Notes under the pieces: model-generated | The model's input: only the letters and a program-made list of their open reading frames with translations | Databases searched by the model: none | Told to the model about the DNA's origin: nothing | Made by a program: the position numbers and the translations under genes | NCBI GenBank assembly: GCA_013396525.1 | Contig: VWYX01000215.1 | Location: 331,705-395,704, forward strand | Reading direction: 5' to 3' | DNA length: 64,000 bases | Source of the DNA: Chaetorhynchus papuensis | Lineage: Eukaryota > Chordata > Aves > Passeriformes > Rhipiduridae | Part shown: positions 37,508-49,400 of the stretch, piece after piece | Position numbering within the stretch: position 1 is the first letter of the stretch | How the letters are laid out: the number at the start of each line of letters is the position of its first letter

Positions 37508-37890
37508 CGTCACTGTTGTAATGCGGACGCCTAGAAAAACCACACGAGTCCAAGTCTCTAGAAAAGCGGCATAGCCAGGTGTTTAATGGCTGTCATTCTG
37601 GCCGCATAAGCCCAGTGTTTTATATGTTAGTTCTCATAGTGAGCCAGATGGCATAAAGTAATTGGTTCTCTGGCCAGCCACGCCCCAAGGGGATTGGCCC
37701 AACTCTAACACGACCGTTCCCAAGTGTTTTCTAATTGAAGTCATAACAATCTGGGAAAAACAAGTGCAGGTGTGAATATCGATAAACACTGGTAACTTTG
37801 TTTTAGTTAGCATGCATGGGAAAGGCAGAGTTCTCACAGAATACTAGAGAGCTGAAGAATTTCCCTGCTAAAGCTCTGTCAGCATCAACA
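37508..37890 (-). mobile_element. Solo LTR, copy 1, minus strand
   Basis: This is a 383-bp solo LTR of an endogenous retrovirus, defined by perfect 6-bp target-site duplications (GTGAAG). On the minus strand it begins TGTTGATGCTGACAG at 37890 and ends ...ACAACAGTGACG at 37508. It has a complete promoter layout on that strand: CCAAT boxes at 37693-37697 and 37661-37665, a TATA-like ATATAAAA at 37618-37625 and an ATTAAA polyadenylation signal at 37582-37587. A second copy at 50701-51071 is roughly 90% identical, nearly so in U3. No internal region remains, so it arose by recombination between the two LTRs of a provirus. Open frames inside it are coincidental. Confidence 0.93.
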
Positions 37891-37896
37891 GTGAAG
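37891..37896. repeat. Right target-site duplication GTGAAG
   Basis: This is an exact repeat of 37502-37507, flanking the solo LTR. Confidence 0.85.
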
Positions 37897-38023
37897 GATG
37901 TTATTAACCAGGTATACAGTGGAAGGTGTTTTTCATCAGCTCAAAGGCTGGGACATACCGATATCCAGGTGTTTGGAAGGTAGGTTACTTGTGGGTAGAA
38001 TTGCCTTTTTAAGGTTTAGGGCT

Positions 38024-38544
38024 TGACATGCCTCAATGATCTCAGGCCTAGGGGGAGGCTAACGAAGCTTGGGGAGAGGGATGTACCTCTGATAGTGGAC
38101 AAAAAGAATGCAGAAGTTACGGGCCACAAGGACATTTGGCAGAACACCCTAGAAAAGGAAGAAACTATTAAAGCCAACTCAGCACCTGTGCTGGAATCAG
38201 CTCCAGCTGGGTAAAAGGCAGGGGGAGGTTGCAACCACCACTTCATGGACCTCTGACTCAAGAAACACACCAGTTCATGAGAAACACTGAATATGTGGCT
38301 TAATTAGCATTAGAAGAGAGGGAATAATTTAACCTATAGAACATAGAATACCAGTTATTAAGAGAACTATGTAACTGGTAGCCAAGGAACATGAATGCCT
38401 TTGTTTGCTAAAATATTTAAGCAGTGAAAAAATTTGATAGTCGTGGTGCTGGCTTTGTGAATTTGGCACCCAGAACCCATTTCTGTGCAGAACTGTAAAT
38501 AAATCAAATACCTTCACTCTCTATGGGGATTGGCCTCTTGCACA
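38024..38544 (+). mobile_element. Endogenous-retrovirus LTR of a second family, plus strand
   Basis: I recognise the 3' half as a common passerine ERV LTR: 'ACACCAGTTCATGAGAAACA', 'GGCTTAATTAGCATTAG', 'TAACTGGTAGCCAAGGAACA', 'TGGTGCTGGCTTTGTGAAT', 'CCCATTTCTGTGCAGAACTG'. An AATAAA signal lies at 38498-38503 and the LTR ends about 38544 at 'CTCTTGCACA'. A TATA-like ATATTTAAG lies near 38410. The left edge, taken at 'TGACATGCCTCAATG', is less sure, because I could not find a matching target-site duplication. It stands 133 bp from the neighbouring solo LTR in divergent orientation. Confidence 0.8.
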
Positions 38545-41500
38545 CTAGGTGAAAAAACTTGTTTTGGGACAACAATACTTGGGATCTTCTGGTTTTTTTT
38601 CCCTATAAATTAAATAGCCTACTTAGGGTCATGAAAACTGCTCATTTTCCAATGTATACTACTAGAGCAATGGCTACTGTTTCTGATGTGGCTTCTGGGC
38701 AGCTTCTAAATTGTTACTATTATTGTTTTAAATTGTGGACCCATCCACATGAATTTGAGACCTTTTTCTGAGACAATATAGCCCATTTAGAGTCCATCAT
38801 GGTGTATGTATCATTTATGTTTCTTTTAAACTTATTTTGTTTTACGGAGATGTCACCAGCCTCTCAGTATCAGTATCATGAGTTTCTGCAGTCATTTTCA
38901 CTATCCTGGATATTTTTGTCTCAGTACTAGAAGATCCTATCTCACTATTTACTCTAGGACTGCTTAATCTGCTGTTCATCACAGATGAAAGCATCAGTGC
39001 CATTGACAACCTCTTTCATTTTTAGAATTGATCATATATTTCTGTCCTTGCCTAAAAATTATGATTGTCATTTCGTAGACTCTTAATCTGGCAAACTAAA
39101 CCCCAAATCTAAATTCTTAATCAGCTTTACTAAATTCCATAAAAAAAAAAAGTGTTTAAAAGCACTCAGTAAGGGACCTTCTCAAGGCATTATAAACCAT
39201 ACTAATCAAAACATCTTTGGTCATAGCACTCAAGTTATTTCTGATTTAAAGTTGCGTTCTATAAAGGATTATGCTTTACTTCAAACATCGCCCTTGTGTC
39301 AACTGAACTGATTCTTTATTATAATTTCCACCAGCTTGCCTAATGTGGAAGTCAGATTCCTGATTGGACGGGTTTTCCAGATCACACAGCAAGTTTTTTT
39401 CAAGATGGGCGTCCATCTATGAATGGCTTTTTCCCTTTTAATTAATTAAATTTGTTCGCGGTAAACAAACTTTGCTTAATCTTACCCACACATCAATTTA
39501 TTTTGTCTACTATTGAACAGTGTACAGGAAAACAACAGCTCATCAGGCTGACAAGCATTGGAAGAGAAACTTAAAATTATAATATGTTCTGATTTAGTTT
39601 TGTGGTTTTGTCATATTTCCCCTTGGAATAAATCAGAAATTTATGCAGCCACTTTTGTCCAGATGCTGCCCTTTGTTATTAATTTATTTTGCAATCTGTT
39701 TTTCATTATTTTGGCAGAAATATGTTATTGTCATCTGTCTATTTGGGAATCCTTCTCTAAGAAATCTTTGATGCATTTTTCTCTTTCCCTGCCTCCTTAT
39801 TGATCCCTCAGTTCTTCCCTGTTCCATTGGATCATGTTTTTTTGTATCTGTATTCCCAAAGATGGAAAAATGCAGGTAATGTCTGAGAACGTAAGTAGCC
39901 CCTTTGATATCTTCTCTGCTTTGGTTTGTTTAGACCAAGGAAGAGTTTGAAAATGAATACATTTGAGAGTCACCACCTGCCTCTAAGGCTCAAATCTTCC
40001 TTTTAAAATGGACCCAAACCAAGAATTCGGGCTGCTGCTGCAAAGCTGATTTGTCATTGGGCCAAAATGCAGCAGCAATTTAAATCTAATACAGATATGA
40101 GGAAGTCAGAGTAGACATTTTCATGTTTAGGGTTTGTAACTACCTGTTCAGAGCAAGGTGCTGCGTGTTGCTGTGCACTTCCAGGTGGCTGGCATTGCTT
40201 TCTTCCCAGGTTCCCTCCTTACAACTGAGGAAGGAAGCTTTGCATGTTCCATGCCGCATCCCAGCCATGGAAGTGCAAATGCTCAGTCGGGCGTGTTGAC
40301 TGGGGCTAGGCACCGGCTAAAGGTGCTGCTGGCATCAGCTGGGTCGAGGATACGTCCAGCTCTACCCCAAAATTCACTCTGTTTACAGCTGGAGGCTGGA
40401 CTCTGCTCTCCCTCATGCCAATGGGAACTGGCAGAGTGCTCACCAGAGCCAGTGCAGCTCTGGGGCATCTGTAGGAGAGCCAGGCCCTGAGAAAGCATGA
40501 GCTGTACACAGCTGCTGCCAAGGAGAGCAAATCCTCTCCAGTCTGCTCCAGTCCAACAACAGCAAGTTTAATAAGCAGAAAAAATTTGTATGAAATGTTA
40601 ATGGGAAAAATAACTGTTACTGCAAAGCCTGAAGTTTTTTACATTCCTTTAAAAGCAGCATTCATAGCTGTAAAACCCAATTTTTCCCTATGCATTAGTG
40701 CTGTTTTATGCATGTAGTAGCACACCTTTCATGACAGCAGTTCTTCTATTTTATGCAATAAACTGTCCTCCTAATGTGATGCAATCAGAACTGATTACTT
40801 TTCCGTGGGATGCAATCAATATTTGCAAGTCAGTACCATTAATTCATTCCTCCCACAAATGGTAATGGGGAAGCAGATGATAAAACACACCAGAGAATCC
40901 TTCCTCAAGAGAAGATAAAGCTTTGTGAAAACCAGAACATTTTCTTCCAGTTTGTGGTGAATGATAATCTTGAGGTGAAAAAAGGCTGTAGGCTGGGACC
41001 CTTTAGCCTTCAGATACTATGTTCCTGGTGAATTGATACATTTCAAGTAACATCCTGCTTCTGTAAGCCAAGACATGATAAACTATTGAAAATCATGTTT
41101 CACGTTTGAAAACATACAGCCTTGTTTTCAAACTTTGGAAAAAACCTCAGGAACTGAGGCATCTGCTGAGTTGTTTCCCAGAAATATTGTTCAAAGACTA
41201 ATGCACACAGGAAATCACTAATTGCTGGACAGCCTTTTGCCAGAAGCACCAAAAAGCTTCTAGACTCCTAAGAATGCCTAGAATCTCCCTACTGTGCTCC
41301 AGTGAGTTTCCCCTTGAGCCTCTTCTGCACCCCTGCAAATGCATTCATGCACAGAAAATTGCCCACATTGAAAAATCTCTTTCCTGATATTTATCTTCTT
41401 GGGAAACAACTTGAGGTGTACTAATGAGAGAAGGCCTTACAAACACTGATTTTTAATGGTATCTTCAAAGAAAAATGGAAGTTTGTGATGCAGCTCCTGA

Positions 41501-44500
41501 TAGATATAAGACAGATACCATTGTGCATTGTTTGAGAGACAGAAACCTTCTTCAGTGTGGGCGAGCACATTATGCTCTGTACCTTCTGCCTCACAGAGAA
41601 GGAGACCTCATTGTGTAGCAGCTAGGACAGACTGTCCTCTGGGCTCAGGGAATAGATGCTATTGTCACCTAACACCCTGAGCTCTGCTGCCTGTGAAAAG
41701 CTAAATGGAATCAACAAAGGGTCCTTAGTTCTTTCTCATGTCATAAAGAGCTGTAGCAAATTTATGAGGCATTACTTCGTACAGCAACATTTATTCTAAG
41801 ATACATAATCTCTTCATTTCCCTTTCAAATATAAAGAAGCTTTTCTATAAAACCTTTCAGTTCAATCATTAAATTGTTTCAAATGGCATATGTTAATCCT
41901 GCAGTAGATATAATCAATCACAAAGTATAGAGGAAGCAAAGCTGTGCCAGCCTGTTTAAAAAAAAGTGCCAGTCACAATATTGAAAAAAGTATTAAATTG
42001 AATCCTGAGCTTCCCATATCAATAGGGCAGCCTCAATGCAGTACCATTGATCAACCTGCAATCCAGAATGAGGATTAAATTTACAACATGGCCTTCTCTT
42101 CCCGCCCCATTAATTCCACAATCATCAACTGTTTATGGCAGCCTAATGTCAACATGCATCTTGTGCAAGACAGCAAAGCAAATGGTCGAATGTCAATGAA
42201 GATTAGGGTAAGGACATGCACTGCTTGGTGTTTACAAACATCTCACCAAGACATCTTTAAAAAAACAAAGCCAAACCCCACATTTTCAAATAACACACCA
42301 ACACAGATGTACACAGAATTATGGCCCTTGACGTCAGTGATCCATTCACAAGATAAAAATTAAGCTTTAAACTCCTCATTAAAACAAACTGTGACATTCA
42401 GGGTTGCTGAAGGGAGTTGATCTAAACTGCTCAAAGCCATTAAGAAGTAAATGCTGGCATATATTGTCTCCTTTTCAGATGCTAAGTTCTACAAATTAAA
42501 TTAATTTATTTTGGCATTAGTCTTTAGCTTTCATATCTTCAAGTCCACCTGTGTAAAGCAAGACTGAATCTTGCTTTAGAAGACTGATTTTCTAGTCTTC
42601 TATTTGTCCTGACTATCCTAGATAAATAGATATAAACCAGAAAAAAACCCAACAAACTTCTCTTCAGAACAGATTGTCATGCAAATTGTCACATGGACAA
42701 AGAGGCTGACTACAAATCCAGGCACTGACTGTGCTGGAGTGTGTCTGTTGGTGTGCAAGTGTGCACAAGATGGCATTGTTACACAGAACTTACTGCTAAA
42801 CTGAGGCCAAGAGGTCCAAGTTCTCCTGTCTGATATGTCATAATTTTGCACTTATTTAATGAGTCTATGTAGCTGTATATAAGGAGAGAAGTCAGGCTGG
42901 TATTGTTATCATTAAAATGAAGAATGTGAAAAAGAGGGAGAGTAGTTCTTTCAGTAAAGTACTAGAAATCTGAAGTACATAGTACACAGTAGCAAGCTAT
43001 CCCCAAATTCATTAGCAGTTCTTTTTAATATCTGTAACTTGTGGTCCTCTAAACACTTCATGGAAGTGGTGAGAGTTTTTTTACATTTCCCATGTGTAAC
43101 CTACCTTAGAAAATGTGTTTTCTAAGAAAACCTGACTTTTCTTTTCTCTTTGGGTCTTATCTTTAGCCTTGTTTGCTATATCAGTAATTATTTTTCTACT
43201 GAACCTTTTAGGGAAATTGGGTAATCAGGACTAGATAATGTATTAAAATATGGGGAAACACATTTATGCTGTGGTATGTAACACTGTTTTCTTCTTGCTT
43301 CCTTTCTAATAGGTCTTCATACTCTACTTGGTTTTTGAACACTACAGAGAGTATTTAAGATTAGTGTTTTCTACCATTTCTTCGAAAGAGCTAATGCTTG
43401 TCCAGAAGAATTATAAAAGCAGCAAATTTAAAACCTGGAGGAATAAGTTTAAGCTAGGAGAATTTATACCTCTTTGATTGGGTCATTATTCAGAGTGCAA
43501 AAGGAGAAAAAATATTCCACAATAAGAAATACTTTTAAAGAAAAAAAAAAAAGGAATTGCAAGCACAAATGTTACAATAAAATTTTCCCCAAATGAGAAA
43601 TTTCCCCAGAGCAGCAGCTCCCTGTAACTACCTTTGTTCTATTGAATAAGATCCCTTCTATTCCTGCCATCCAGGTTTCCTGGAATTAAGGGTTATCTTT
43701 GTGTCAGCAGGGATCTCACTGGAAGTGAAATGGTGTAGAAGAACAAAGTGTGAATGCTGATAAGCGTTTTCCATTTCATTTTCTTTCAGAAGGAAAACAC
43801 CCATGAAATCTGGAGGTCAAGTACAAAATAACAAGAAGTTTCTGAATGGAGCACCAGGGGACAGTTGCAGCAAACCATTCCAATCTGTGCTGAAATTTAA
43901 TTTATTATGGAGAAGTAGTGTAGATAATAAAGAGGTAAAATACCGTACAGACAGTACAATATAGAGACCTGTGTAATGTACAAAAAGATCCTTCTCAAGG
44001 CCAAGACTTTCTGTGGTCTGGAGGCCTATTTTGCGTGGAATATGTGAATTACAAACTGCACCCATAAGGAAGTTGCATTTTCTCCCACAAAGAGTCCTTG
44101 TACAGTTTTCAGCACAGTCAGTGACAGGTTTTTGGTGGTCTTGATCACATCCTGCAGTGACCGTCTTGCTCTCTGCCCCTGGAGTGCTTACAAAGTTACT
44201 CCCCTGTTGTCCCAGGTGCCTTAGTCACGTGCTGCTCTGTAGATGAGATTAATGTAGCTGTACACAGCTGTGCTTTCAGGAAGCTTGCAGATAAGAATGA
44301 ACAATCAAAACCAGTAGCAAAATAAATGGATTGTGGTAGAAGTACATAGGCCTTGCAGAAATCTCATTGCAGTTTGTTCAGAAATTGCTTCCATTTCAAA
44401 GCATGTTCCCAACCCATTCATTTTTATTGTATTTCCCTGCTTGGTTTGTTCAGCTTAAAATAAAATTAAAAAGTATAAGAAATAAATAATGTTAGCAACA

Positions 44501-46213
44501 CTGTAGATCTTTCTGTTAGGTAAGTCTAATAAGAATCATATTTTCAGTTTTCCCCAAAGCCAAAGCAATCTGTTTCACAGTGGTATTATCAGCAGTTAGG
44601 GAGAGTGGTACCTCTGTCAAATGCTTGTGGTTTTTTAAATATTTAAACAGACTGTGGATTCCAAAAGAATGAAAATTAACTGCATCTGCACTCAGGGTGC
44701 ATAAACAGGTACTGGGACTGGCACTCCACCTGCATGGAGTGTCTGCACTTTCAGAAGGATTTATACTTGGCCATGAATGTTTCTTGCCAGGCACACAAGT
44801 ATAAATGAAAAAGAAAGGAGTTCTTTCTCTGCAGTGCCAACACAGGATTTGCCACCTGAAAGCATTTTTCTTTCTCAAGCTGATTGTATTGGTGGAGTTT
44901 TGGAAACCTGCAGTGTTTCAACAGTGTTGCTTCCTCTCAAGAGGTTGCTGACAAATGGCCCAAAGCAGAACCTATTAGAATTCCTGAGTAGTTTCTGCTT
45001 TCCTGGACAGATACTGAAGTGGGCCTAATCCCACGTGCATTGTTTGTACAAGCAGTGCCACTGATGCAAACAAAGTGTGTGCAAGAGCAGAGGTGAGCAG
45101 AGACCCAGAAGAATGTGTCTATCTTGCCAGATCACATGCTAGAGTTTGAGGCTCTGGAGTTACTGGGATTGTAGCCTCTTTCCTTCCCAACTTTGTTTTC
45201 TTTATTCAGTTTGTTTGACAGAAGAATAAACACAAGGACTGTTTCTGGCAACAGTCCAAAAACATGAGACAGGATGCAGAGGGAGTTTTTGTTCTTTCAA
45301 AATGTCTGCTGAATGTATAGGCAATTCCTCAGCAAGATGATTTAATCATGAGTTGATTGCTGTTATTAATATCCATTGAGGTAATAGTTTCCAAAGGGAT
45401 CAGTTGGTGATAAATCTCCATTGACTGCACAGACAGCAGAGTGTTTGTTCTCTTGAAAATCTTGACCAACCTAGGAGAATAAAAATGGTCAAATTAGCAA
45501 TTTGATGCTGTCTTTTCTGAAAAACCAATTTCAGTAAGACTAAGCTCTTTCTCCAGAGAAGACCTCCGTTATGACAGGATATACATTCACATACAGATAC
45601 ACAAGTGGATGCTCTGCATTCCGAAGCTGCAGTTGCCTATAAAACAGGAATGGCTCCAGTGAGACAGTGAGGTCCAAGCAGTAGACCTAGGAATATCCTC
45701 ACATGGAGAAGGCCACGTGAGATGCAGGATAAGAAAAGCTATGGGAGGAGAAACATGGAAAATAGATGTGGTAGAAAAGTGTCTTGGAGAGAACGCAAAG
45801 GCAGTAAGGAACAGGTGGTTAATATGAGGTTTCAGAGCTGCAAGCCAAGGCAGAAATTGCCCTGAATTCTCCTGTTGTTTTTTTCTTTGATGTTGTGATT
45901 TTTTTTTTGTTTGTTGGTTGGTTTGTTTGTTGGGGGTTTTTTGAGGAAAAAAAATATTTTAAGTTTTTTATTGAAGAATGTCCCAAAGATCAGTCTGTAG
46001 GTTCTGAAGTGTACCCTAGGAAGGAAGGTTTCCTTCTCTGTGTAATCACAGCTGGTGGGTGGCCTGCTATACTGTCTGCTCATGGAGGCACCACAAGCCC
46101 TGCCTACTGCTGAGTTCTTATCAGGGTCTCCTGTGCACTGTGGTGTGTACATGTGTGGGGGCAGGAAGAAAAGGGCCTTCTCCTCATGGTGCCAAACACG
46201 AGCTAGGAACTGT
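38545..46213. other. 7.7-kb unassigned block
   Basis: No recognisable gene or interspersed repeat is seen. It includes a GC-richer patch at about 40150-40550 and AT-rich, complex sequence at 40560-40900 and 41860-42240 that could be conserved noncoding DNA. Open frames such as 40158-40490 (110 codons) and 44516-44878 (120 codons) overlap others on the opposite strand and show no domain. Confidence 0.6.
45886..45965. repeat. T/G-rich low-complexity tract
   Basis: Repeated TTTG/TTGG units ('GTTTGTTGGTTGGTTTG') lie between a T run and an A run. A 106-codon minus-strand frame across it (45832-46152) is a product of this composition. Confidence 0.8.
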
Positions 46214-46415
46214 TCACAGACTCACAGCACGTTTGAGATGGCAGAGACCTCTGGAAATCACCTAGTGCAACACACCTGCTCGGAACAGGGTCAGCTAGAG
46301 CAGGTTGCTCAGAGCCATAGCCAGTCGGGTTTTGAATATCTCCAAGAATGGGGACTCTACACCTTCTATGGGTAACCTGTGACAGGCTTTGATGACTCTC
46401 ACAGTCAAAATGTTG
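46214..46415 (-). mobile_element. CR1 LINE fragment, 3' tail, diverged
   Basis: This is an antisense CR1 end: 'TCACAGACTCACAGC', 'ACCTCTGGAAATCACCTAGT', 'GCAGGTTGCTCAGAGCCATA', 'AATATCTCCAAGAATGGGGA', 'GGTAACCTGTGACAGGCTTT'. The right limit is blurred by divergence after about 46415. Confidence 0.85.
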
Positions 46416-49400
46416 GGGTTTTTAAATGTTTAAGCTTGTTTTCTTGTCCATTTCAATGAGATGGGGGTCCCAGTGGACTGATTTGTTGCTAAACAGGTCC
46501 CTGGCCAGTGTAAAAGGCCAAGGTAATTATACCTGCCTATCAAATGACAAATTTTGTCTGAGATGGTGTAGCAGAGAGAAAAGAGATTTTTCCTCGAGGG
46601 TGTGTGCTCTCATGACAGGCTTGACAAATAAAAATATTTTATAATAAATGAGCTGTCCATACCCATTCCATTTAACACTATGTGGCACTTGCGAATTTGA
46701 TAATTTTCACCCAGTATTTAATGATTTTCGCCTTGTGGAAGATCTAATTTTGCTGTGCTGTTCCTGAAACCATGGTGTAAACAAAGCAAATTCGTCACTG
46801 TGCTATAACTGTTCTGCTCCAAGATGGACATGGATCCCTAAATGGCATATGGATTGAAAGATTTACAGCCATGCTCATTTTCAATGATTTGTACTAAGAC
46901 AGAACTAAGTCAGTTCTCTGAGCCGATGAATACAATTTTTGTGAATTACTTACTGTATCCTTATTATAAATTTATCAACATTTGATTCCTCAGTGATCAG
47001 TTTCACTTGACATCTTCCAAAGTAGTACTGCTTTACACAGAAAGAGATGAAAGTCATTTCTGGTAGCAGATGTAAAGAAAGATTTAAAATATCATTAAGA
47101 ACTGATTTTTTTTTTTCAATCCTTATTCATCATTTCTCTTTTAAGCTTCCAGCTTTACTGCTTATAATTTGGGCTTGAGGACTTTTTCCATTTTCTTCTC
47201 TGCCTTGGTAAATCTAACTGCTTAAATTACAGTTCTGTGTTTTCTGTGGTCTGGAGCTGAGTAGATGCAAATGCAGTATTTTGACATTTTCTGGTTTTAT
47301 TTCTTTTCATACTGGATAGAAAAAACACTAGCTTAAGATGACCCAGCTGGTCAAATATTTTTGTTGAGCCACTGAGACTGAATTAACTATGTCTGAGCAG
47401 CTACCTTCTCTTAACAGGTGGCAAATGTCACAGTTCTATCAGAGAGAAGAGCATGTATGATTTTCCATGGAGTAATAAATCTGGGAATCTCCACAGAATA
47501 GAAGTTGATATAAATCTTGTCCAAAGTTCCCAGAGTCTTAGAACTGGGACCTGAAATGTGACTGGGGATCAGGTTCCAGTGCTGCCACTTCTTGACACCT
47601 TACCACAGGCCTCACAAGAGTCCACAAGAGGTCTGATGCACATTATTTTAATGACGACATCATCAATAGCACTGTTCATTGCAATGTTTCTAGCATTTTT
47701 CTGTATCAGAGAAGTCCAGCCTTGGGGCTGCGTCCCATTCGCTTCTTAGACTTCCTGTGGACCTCAGCGGGCATTGAATCAAATCCTTTCCATCAGAATC
47801 TAGAAGGGAGGTGAGGATAACAGTCTGAGCCTGTTAGGCATTTAATACCTACTCCCCAGTCAATATCAATAGGAGCTGGATGCAGACCTGTCAGAGTTTG
47901 TAGCAATAGACACATCACTGAAGGAAGAAGAGTCTCAGTCTCATTTTTTCTCGCTGAGCAATTCAGGGTGCACATTTAATTTACCCAAACTGTTTTTATA
48001 GTTTTTACAGTTCGGAGTTTAGAATTGGCCTTGGCATGAAAAAATGATGGAGTTCCACTGCCAAATGGCAACAGGAACGGCTGTACTACCTTTGGTCTCC
48101 TGAGGACACAGAGAAGGCAAACAGCATTCCTTCATTGTCCTGGGCTATGGCTGCAATGCAGCAAAGATATAACTCTTATTTCTTAAGATTTTCTTAAGAT
48201 ATGCTTAAGAATATCTTTTTTAAAGTCTCATGCAGAAGCAGTGCACATTGCTTAAAGGAAGACTGAATGTGCCAGCCTAATGTGTACACATAAGACCTTA
48301 CTGCAATCTTTAAACCCTAATATCTTTGAACAACTCAGCTGCCTCAAGTAAAATATGCTGATTACATTTTACATATCTACCTCAAGGTCTTTTGCTGGGT
48401 AATTAAGCTAAATAACTCTGAGCTAAAATAAAATCTACTCAGTTCACTTTGGTAATAGTAACCAGGGATTGTGTCCAATTAAAAGATCAGCAACTCAAGC
48501 TAGGAACAGATCTTGGGAACGCTCTGGCCCTTTTCTTTATGCAACCTTTGCTGCTATGCTTGAAGTGATTCCAGATCACTCCTGGAAATGCAGTAGCTCT
48601 TAGCCTTAAATGATCCCTTTTGATTGTGGTTGAATCAGTTCAGGGATAGGTCTATTCGAGTGGTGAGAAATATATAAAGACGCTTATATATTTCCAGCAA
48701 GATAAGGGGTGTAATAAACGTGCCAGAGGGAAAAAGGGTGATAATGTGAGTGATGATGAAGGTAAGCAGGCTGAGTGCTGAAAGCTAGAAGTCTGAAAGC
48801 TTATGTGCAAAAGTGTCCTGTGTTAAACCTGCCATAAAGTTGGAACATGTGCTGTTGTAAACTAGAATGGATATATGGAGCTGAAAGGTCTTGTTGGTTG
48901 TCCTTCACTCTTCAGGGAGAAGAGGTGATTCTGCCACCCGTGCACATGGACTAAGCAGGACCAATTTCACTTCCATGAGTCTTGTTAAGAGCTATAGGCC
49001 CATTGTTGCTATGGTAACACTGCAAATGTTTTACCTAGCCCAGGGCTTGGTGGCCCTGGGGTTTGATGGTGAAGGAGAGCAGCTTCAGGTTGTCTGGACA
49101 GGGCTGTACCTCTTCCCTTGCTTATGGGCAGTCACAGCATGTACTGCTTTGTCTGTGTTCTACACCAGTGGGAACGAATGTAACCACTGAAATAAATGAA
49201 CAACTCCCACAGTGGCAGAAAGGAGCCAGAATGCCCACAAAGAAGTCTATAGGTGCACACATTTATAGCAGCCAGGTAACCTAGAGGAAGCTGATATGCT
49301 GCGGAGCTGATACGTCAAATTTTCTCAGGAATAGTATAGCTAAAGGCAGGAGTCAGTTCTTCTGTGAACTGAGGTGGTTTATTTTATCTCTAGTGAAGTC

